Positions 60,366 through 64,000 of a stretch of DNA of 64,000 nucleotides are shown piece after piece. The notes under the pieces are model-generated. The model saw nothing but the letters and a program-made list of their open reading frames with translations, searched no databases and had not been told where the DNA came from. Origin of the DNA: Ancylostoma caninum (lineage: Eukaryota; Nematoda; Chromadorea; Rhabditida; Ancylostomatidae); NCBI GenBank assembly GCA_037903475.1, contig JBAJFG010000536.1:62001-126000 (forward strand), written 5' to 3'. The position numbers were made by a program, and so were the translations under genes. How positions within the stretch are numbered: the stretch's first letter is position 1; every line of letters begins with the position of its first letter.

Positions 60366-60770
60366 ACCATGATTTTTGAACATGGTATTCCCTGCAAATT
60401 GAACTCGTGAGCCTTTTTGAACCGATTACGAGATGGAGGCAACAAAGTGCATTGCTTCGGTGGTCAACCTTCTTCCCTTGCAACGGACAGAGTAAAAACC
60501 CATTTTTTCATCAATGAACTACCACGACTCGTACCCGTCGCTCAAAAAAGTGCATTGGGAAACCCAAGTTTCCGGTAGTAGTTGTCACCCGATACACGCA
60601 ACCTGGAAGATCCCTGGAGCATCCTACTGTGTAATGAATAATGATAATGAATGCACGCGTCTGACTAGTATTGAGTTGTACAAATATGTGTACTCATTGA
60701 TAATGTAGTTTAGACTAGAAACAATAAAAAATATAATTAAGGAACCTAAAAAACCTAAATGAAATATAAG
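60366..60770. other. No gene recognised
   Basis: No supported feature. Confidence 0.35.
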
Positions 60771-61080
60771 AGGAACCTTCAAGGCGTCTGCCATCGCCAT
60801 CATTATCTTCACAGGCCATGTCATTTCATGTGGCAGGTCGACAATAGTGATGTCCTTCATACTACCCTTCATTCGGACCCCATAGCTCCAGATGTCTGAT
60901 GGATCAATACAGGCCCAAGAAATGTTGTATTTGAGTCCCTTCTCACCGAGACTAAAGCTCAGTTACCTTTGTAAAAATTTTTGTGAAGAAGTCGACGATT
61001 TCCAATTGTAGCTTATGTCTCACTCTTTTTGGTGGCACATAGCAAGAAAGTTCCATATTCAAATCGATGACATGGAATAA
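60771..61080 (-). other. Exon-like open frames, unidentified protein
   Basis: On the minus strand, 60,774-60,950 reads LGEKGLKYNISWACIDPSD, then IWSYGVRMKGSMKDITIVD and LPHEMTWPVKIMMAMADALK before a possible GTTCCT donor. Directly upstream (about 60,970-61,080) is MELSCYVPPKRVRHKLQLEI and VDFFTKIFTKVTEL in another frame. Composition looks like real protein rather than chance. The WACIDPSDIWSYGV part faintly resembles kinase subdomains VIII-IX, but the following sequence does not continue as a kinase. Possibly a broken gene. Confidence 0.3.
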
Positions 61081-61299
61081 TTAAATTGGTCTGACAAGGG
61101 AAGTGCGGGAGACTAATTCCGGGGATCAAAACGAAACATCCATTTTTGGGAATATTGTCTTAGATTATGTCAATGCATGTATATCATTTTTGCCCAATGG
61201 CCCTAACGCATGCAGAAGAGCGCGTCAAAGACTTTTTCGCGACATTCATCTTTCACGCACCCAAGACCTTGAAGATTTTCTTGACTGAAACCTTGCATA

Positions 61300-61535
61300 C
61301 GGGGTTTGTTTTAGGTGTTCAATACGAATATCATATTCATGTTGCACCGTAACCCTATTTTGCAGGATTACGGTAGCTGTACGGTAGTATGTGGAAGTAC
61401 ACCTACCGTAACCCAACAAACTGGTGTTACGGTGTTCAGCACCTCAAATAACCCTCCCATGCAGAGTTTCGGTCAAAACTTTTTTCTGAAGGTTTTTGGA
61501 TCCACGATGGTTGAATAGTGCCAATTTTTCTGTTG
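61300..61535. mobile_element. MITE related to 13.75 kb
   Basis: Carries TACGAATATCATATTC, CCGTAACCCTATTTTGCAGG, TTACGGTAGCTGTA and, inverted, TGTTCAGCACCTCAAATA, the same blocks as 13,830-13,890 and 14,070-14,095. Confidence 0.55.
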
Positions 61536-61804
61536 CACTGTCATAGTAGTCTTGGCTTGGATTTATCGAACATCGTTTGCAGATGCATTATTGAATAACC
61601 TGGTTACGTCTGGTTACACGATCATGAGTCCTCGCTCCAAGCATGGTAGCCGCGGCGAGGGCGTCAAGTGAGTAACTAATCGGAAGTAGCTCTGGCAGTA
61701 GTTCTTGCAGTAATCCATGTATCTGATGCATTATAATCATTAGAAATACTTCAAACAAGTTTAAAAGCCTAAATTTTGAAAATACAAGGAGAGTTCTGCC
61801 GACA

Positions 61805-61868
61805 GGATCCAAACGCTCGATCGTTTGCTTGATACTCTGACGTGCTATCAACTAGGCCACCTCACAAG
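61805..61868 (-). repeat. tRNA-like element, probable SINE head
   Basis: On the minus strand, A box TGGCCTAGTTGATAGCACG is followed by B-box-like GTTTGGATCCTG at normal spacing. No complete tRNA fold was drawn. Confidence 0.45.
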
Positions 61869-62040
61869 TGTTCGCATGCTTCGCTCACCTTTCCATAATC
61901 AATCAAAACAGACTATTCGGAAAAAAACGTGTGTGAACACTCGACGGCCCCTGGAAAGTTAGTCAAGGTAGCCACAGTTGGTTCAAGTGGTCAAAGTTTC
62001 ATGATATCCAGCTTTAAATGGATACCTTCTGGCACAAAAG

Positions 62041-63942
62041 TTGCCAGTGCGTGTGCATGCACACATGCACTTCCAGCTTGATAAGCGCTGCGGCAATTGC
62101 AAGTTACTTGAAAGGAACAGATTCCGCAACGCTCACAATGCGAGTTCATCTGAACACGCATGTATTTGTGTTATCATGATGTCTTGGAGCACAAAGAAAA
62201 TGTTTACTTCGTAGCTACAATTACAAGCCGAAACGTCAATCGCGACACAGTAGTTTAAGCCATCTTGGGTTTTTGAAGGAACGTTCCAGCAATCTTGTGC
62301 ATCCTTAGTGATGGAACTCTGAAACTTTACAGTTGCTTTTATTTGAATTCAAGCAAGTAAAAAACCTGTGTCTCACCGCCAATCTCTCATAATGTAGCAA
62401 CGCATTTTTTGCCTCCTTATGTTACGTTTTCGCCGTCTGGAGATGTCAGAGCCCCCGCGCACACTCTGAAAGTGAATGGATAGTCTAAGATGCCAGCCAG
62501 CATTGAGACAGTGTACTCACCACTGAAATCAGCTGGAGGTCACGATCGAGTGCATGTTTGATGAGTCCATTTGTTATCGCATCTAGTCTTCCGTCCGTTC
62601 TGTTTACTACTCAATAGTATATGTTTCAGTTTGTTGTGAAACAATTCTGCATCGTTGGTGGTCATGAATGGCGCGTCTTGGCGATTACAGACTGCCCACT
62701 ACTTTCTTCTGCTGGAATTATTTTTCTCCATATGCAGTAAAAAAAAACGCACATAATGAGATCTTCAAGAAAAGGAATGAACTCACCTCCAGTACATCTT
62801 TCGCATCGATGGAAATCAACCACACCCACAAGAGGCAAAGCTTGATTCGAACTTTGTCTGGACTGCCTCAAGTAACATAGACTGGACTAGCTTATTGGCA
62901 GTATGGACGAAATATGACTGTAATGAGAAGATAACCAAATTAACAATGGCACATGTAAACAGCGAATGGGGCAATATACATACAGATAAGTATTCCTTAT
63001 GCTTCCTCTGAAGGAATTGGCCAACGTGAAAAGTCCACAGCACTTTGATTGCCGAGCTCAATACTACCCTGAATCCGTTAAAAAAGACGTGGATGCCATC
63101 TGTGATGATGAATTTCGGGTCGAACTTCGGGACACAAGTCTAAAGCGCATCAGAATCAACAGCATGCTGACAAACCCAAACCGAATTACACCAACCTTAA
63201 CCATCTGGAACAGAATTTTGACTTCAGTGGCACTCATATGAAATGACATTAGATGCGCGCAAGGAAAGCCATTGCCAGCATCTGACACAAGCAGCGTAGC
63301 TAGTCGTATCGCGACACGTGGAAGGTATCATCAATTGTAACATCGCGGTGTCCATATTTTTCTAGGTTTTTTTTTTCGTTTTGTGTAACAAATGCCAAAA
63401 AGCTAAACTACTGAGAATGAGGAACACTCTTGTCGACTAAAACTAACCTAGTACAAATCCATCACCGCTTATGTCTTCTGTCTCAGTGAGGCTCACAGCA
63501 GCTTCATTATCTTGGTCTTTCAGTAGCAATTTGAGAGAAGGAAGATCATCCGCGCTACTTCGGCCTTCGATCAAACCATAGCGTATGGCGATGTTGCTGT
63601 AAAAATGAAATAAAGCACAAAGAAAAACGTCCTAAAATGCATCAACTCATGTTATTTCCCTCAGTGTGATTAAACACATTCTTGGTTTTGTGGCTTCTTT
63701 CCCCGCGACCCAATTGCTCGTGCGTAGTTTGGACACTATCTATATATAGTGATTTTTAAACACTGTGGAGGACGGAACTTCCATGTCATTTTCGTATGCT
63801 TCGTGCGGAATTCCTGCCATTATCATGGACTTGACAATCAATTCACCTTCCTCAGACAAAGGGGAGCTTGTAGTGTTTATTTCTGCCCTAGATGTCCAAG
63901 ACGAGAAATGACTTCAATTGTACCATTATCATAATGTTTCGC
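62041..63942 (-). pseudogene. MULE (Mutator-like) transposase gene, multi-exon, frameshifted
   Basis: Reading the minus strand through short introns gives a MULE-type transposase. Exon about 63,764-63,942: HYDNGTIEVISRLGHLG, then after a lost base SSPLSEEGELIVKSMIMAGI. Exon 63,448-63,596 (acceptor TTTTTACAG, donor CTAG/GTTAGT): NIAIRYGLIEGR...DISGDGFVL. After an 86-bp intron, exon 63,196-63,361: EKYGHRDVTIDDTFHVSRYD (DDTFH gives the first catalytic Asp), one base missing, then TLLVSDAGNGFPCAHLMSF. After a 56-bp intron, exon 62,984-63,139: VPKFDPKFIITDGIHV (second Asp), FFNGFR, WTFHVGQFLQRKHKEY. Exon 62,787-62,917 starts SYFVHTANKL. Exon 62,521-62,711 includes MTTNDAELFHNKLKHILL. The SWIM-like zinc region CNCRSAYQAGSACVHAH lies at 62,050-62,130. 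At least four frameshifts make it non-functional. The N-terminus probably continues beyond the window. Confidence 0.85.
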
Positions 63943-64000
63943 CTGAAAAACGCATGACAGGCAGGTTTCAAAGGCAATCCAGGTTTAGGATGAAACATAA

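Noticed and set aside
60771..60950. Protein kinase subdomain (SDIWSYG)
   Set aside because: The upstream APE-like motif and the downstream kinase subdomains X-XI are missing. A short match only.
62668..63241. Plus-strand open frames at 62,668-62,880 and 62,999-63,241
   Set aside because: They are shadows of the minus-strand MULE exons, which have matching splice sites and family motifs.

Overview
This window looks like accessory, repeat-dominated DNA from a nematode nuclear genome. I lean towards a strongylid/rhabditid such as a hookworm, but the species cannot be fixed from sequence alone. The reasons are 50-90 bp introns with GT...TTTCAG-type ends, RTE, mariner and MULE remnants with nematode-like protein sequence, and no operons, ribosome-binding sites or bacterial genes. 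Most long open frames are by-products of stop-free tandem repeats and are not listed as genes.

The main organising feature is a set of non-autonomous Helitrons (rolling-circle transposons). I count 12 copies of a common 3' end: a stem-loop ending in CTGG, always followed by a host T. Seven 5' ends start with TC and are all preceded by a host A. The bodies hold a (GT)n tract just inside the 5' end and a 47-58 bp minisatellite in the middle. Two 5' classes (here alpha and beta) share the 3' hairpin, and the hairpin stem changes in compensating pairs between them. A third, unrelated Helitron (gamma) lies at 39.5-40.5 kb. No Rep/helicase gene is present, so mobilisation would need a protein encoded elsewhere.

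Layout: 0-1.9 kb holds purine-rich repeats and a foldback element. 1.9-7.9 kb holds three Helitrons, one with two further elements nested inside, and a (TAA)n tract. 8.1-9.5 kb is an inverted-repeat element with a tRNA-like module in each arm (second copy at 37.3-38.7 kb). 10.9-16.8 kb holds several MITEs (TTAA-flanked, piggyBac-like and others). 17.6-20.1 kb is a 5'-truncated RTE retrotransposon. 20.2-27.0 kb is a Helitron cluster. 27.3-28.5 kb is an almost intact mariner. 30.1-31.9 kb is a second mariner split by a Tc1-like MITE. 33-39 kb holds mariner and RTE remnants and minisatellites. 39.2-41.6 kb holds the gamma Helitron and TTCGAA-rich arrays. 42.3-48.9 kb is a second Helitron cluster with an RTE remnant, a decayed mariner and an intact tRNA-derived SINE. 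49.5-49.8 kb (- strand) is the only plausible intact host gene, a small two-exon secreted peptide. 50-61 kb is mostly unannotatable sequence with MITEs, hairpins and a mariner remnant. 62.0-63.9 kb (- strand) is a decayed multi-exon MULE transposase gene running to the right edge.

Boundaries given as A|TC, CTGG|T, TA or TTAA were read directly and should be exact. Others are approximate.
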